A stretch of DNA of 7,214 nucleotides. Origin: a bacterium (lineage in GTDB: Bacteria; Pseudomonadota; Alphaproteobacteria; Caulobacterales; Hyphomonadaceae). Position numbers and translations under genes: made by a program. Shown piece by piece: positions 6,053-7,214 of this stretch (positions are counted from its first letter, which is position 1; every line of letters begins with the position of its first letter). The stretch covers positions 1 through 7,214 of the forward strand of contig JAVBYB010000151.1 of NCBI GenBank assembly GCA_030824255.1, read 5' to 3'. The notes under the pieces are model-generated. The model had not been told where the DNA came from, made no database searches, and saw nothing but the letters and a program-made list of their open reading frames with translations.

Positions 6053-7069
6053 ATGAAAACCCGCCGTCTCGGGCGCAGCGCGCTCTACGTCTCCGACATC
6101 TGCATGGGCACGATGACGTTCGGCCACCAGGTGGAGGAGGCGGACGCGATCCGCATCCTCGACAAGTGTTTCGACGCGGGCATCACCTTCTACGACACCG
6201 CCGAAAACTACCCCGTCCCGCCCGACGCCAAATACGCCGGCCGCACGGAAGAGATCGTTGGCCGCTGGATGAAGACCAAGCCGCGCGACGCCGTGCTGAT
6301 CGCCACCAAGGTTTCCGGGCCCAGCCATGGCTGGATCAAGTCCGCCCAGTGGAACGGCATGACGGCGATGGATCGCCACAACATGTTCCGCGCCATCGAC
6401 GCCAGCCTCACGCGCCTGCAGACCGATTATATCGATCTCTACCAGACCCACTGGCCCGACCATGGCGTAGCCTATGACGAACACATGGAAGCCCTCGATG
6501 ATCTCGTCCGCATGGGCAAGGTGCGCGTGCTCGGTTGCTCGAATGAGACCAGCTGGGGCCTGATGAAGTCGCTGGCCGTGTCCGAGAAACTCGGCATTGC
6601 GCGCCACAATTCGATCCAGAACAACTTCAGCCTCAACAACCGCCGCTTCGAGGATGAGCTGGCGCAGGTCTGCCGGCAGGAAGGTGTCAGCCTCATCCCG
6701 TATTCGCCCCTCGGCGGCGGCGTGCTCACCGGCAAATACCAGAACGGCCAATGGCCCGAAGGCGCCCGCTTCACCAAGTACAAGGACATGCCCGCCCGCC
6801 AGGCGCCCATGGCCCGTCGCTTCGTCAACGAGAAGACGCTCGCCTCCACCGAGCGCTGGATGGGCCTCGCCCAGGAAGCCGGCCTCTCCCCCGTCACCTT
6901 CGCCACCGCCTGGTCGAAGCAACACGACTTCGTCGCCTCCACCATCGTCGGCGTCACCCACGAAGACCACCTGGCCGACATCTTCGCCGCCGCCGACATC
7001 ACGCTGCCCGACGACGTGATGAAGAAGGTCAACGAGGTCTCGAAGGAGATTCGGTATCCGATGGGGTGA
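6053..7069 (+). CDS. Aldo/keto reductase, Tas-like
   Basis: This 338-residue enzyme should be a cytosolic NADPH-dependent oxidoreductase that reduces aldehydes or ketones; its substrate cannot be read from sequence. The (beta/alpha)8 barrel of the family starts at RRLGRSALYVSDICMGTMTFG (from residue 4). The catalytic tetrad is complete: Asp48 and Tyr53 in YDTAENYPVPP, Lys86 in IATKVSGPS, and His133 in YQTHWPD. Other family segments are GKVRVLGCSNET (155-166), IPYSPLGGGVLTGKY (215-229), and the cofactor-side TIVGVTHEDHL (297-307). The ENYPVPP and KVSGPS signatures, the overall length and the YP near the C-terminus are shared with E. coli Tas. The start is fixed by the ribosome site GAGGG (6039-6043) and by similarity from MKTRRLG. 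A palindromic operator in its promoter suggests repression relieved by a small molecule. Confidence 0.93.
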   Translation: MKTRRLGRSALYVSDICMGTMTFGHQVEEADAIRILDKCFDAGITFYDTAENYPVPPDAKYAGRTEEIVGRWMKTKPRDAVLIATKVSGPSHGWIKSAQWNGMTAMDRHNMFRAIDASLTRLQTDYIDLYQTHWPDHGVAYDEHMEALDDLVRMGKVRVLGCSNETSWGLMKSLAVSEKLGIARHNSIQNNFSLNNRRFEDELAQVCRQEGVSLIPYSPLGGGVLTGKYQNGQWPEGARFTKYKDMPARQAPMARRFVNEKTLASTERWMGLAQEAGLSPVTFATAWSKQHDFVASTIVGVTHEDHLADIFAAADITLPDDVMKKVNEVSKEIRYPMG

Positions 7070-7087
7070 GCCCCGGCACCGAAGGCG

Positions 7088-7112
7088 CGATTTGGTCCAG
7101 TGGACCAAATCG
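7088..7112. repeat. Perfect 12+12 bp palindrome downstream of the aldo/keto reductase gene
   Basis: CGATTTGGTCCA (7088-7099) is exactly reversed and complemented by TGGACCAAATCG (7101-7112) around a single G. It lies 18 bases after the stop codon. In RNA it would form a strong hairpin (11 bp with a 3-base loop) that could act as a terminator or stabilise the 3' end, although no T-run follows. As DNA it could be a protein-binding site or part of an intergenic repeat. Confidence 0.75.
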
Positions 7113-7214
7113 AGGGGCGAACGCCCGTAGCGACAGCGAAGGGCCGGGCCGAGCGCCAAGCGCCGGCGCCCACCCAGCATCCTTCCTATAACCGATCCAC
7201 ATCCGGCGTCGCGC
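7113..7214. other. GC-rich palindromic tail at the window end
   Basis: Directly after the 25-base palindrome come further small symmetric units: GGGCG-AA-CGCCC (7115-7126), a tandem GGGCC GGGCC (7141-7150) and the palindrome GCGCCGGCGC (7160-7169). I see no gene start or recognisable protein here. Together with 7088-7112 it has the look of a mosaic intergenic repeat, which cannot be proven from one copy. Confidence 0.4.

Noticed and set aside
5984..7180. Minus-strand open frame of 398 codons opposite the aldo/keto reductase
   Set aside because: The plus strand carries an intact enzyme with all four catalytic residues. The antisense translation has no recognisable domain and runs through the promoter and the palindromic tail.
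1..7214. Search for a defence system, toxin-antitoxin pair, CRISPR array, integrase or transposase
   Set aside because: All long credible frames are assigned to metabolic or envelope genes. No direct-repeat array, terminal inverted repeats or mobile-element protein was seen.

Overview
The window is GC-rich, densely coded DNA that reads as ordinary chromosome of an alphaproteobacterium. The composition, the gene families and the form of MoaB fit a Caulobacterales or Hyphomonadaceae-like host, but that placement is inferred from remembered family resemblance and not from a search. I see no insertion sequence, phage gene, tRNA, rRNA or CRISPR array.

Layout, left to right. A membrane acyltransferase of the Acyltransferase 3 family runs leftward off the window edge (1-983, minus strand). 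After a 217-base divergent spacer, all remaining genes lie on the plus strand. They are: a predicted outer-membrane lipoprotein of unknown function built from four degenerate repeats (1201-2517); a GH13 alpha-glucosidase with a complete catalytic triad (2677-4266); the molybdenum-cofactor genes moaE (4311-4763) and moaB (4767-5333); a small DUF1993 protein (5396-5962); and a Tas-like aldo/keto reductase (6053-7069). The window ends in a palindrome-rich non-coding stretch.

Probable transcription units. Alpha-glucosidase, moaE and moaB could be co-transcribed: the first gap is 44 bases with no terminator, and moaB starts 3 bases after moaE with its ribosome-binding site inside the moaE 3' end. 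A hairpin overlapping the moaB stop probably ends that unit. DUF1993 sits alone. The aldo/keto reductase has its own candidate promoter, covered by an 8+8 bp palindrome that looks like a repressor operator. MoaE and MoaB act in the same cofactor pathway; the other genes have no evident shared role.

No new multi-gene system is apparent. The items most worth following up are the four-repeat lipoprotein, the operator in front of the aldo/keto reductase, and the perfect 12+12 bp palindrome with its GC-rich tail at the right end, which may be one copy of a dispersed intergenic element.
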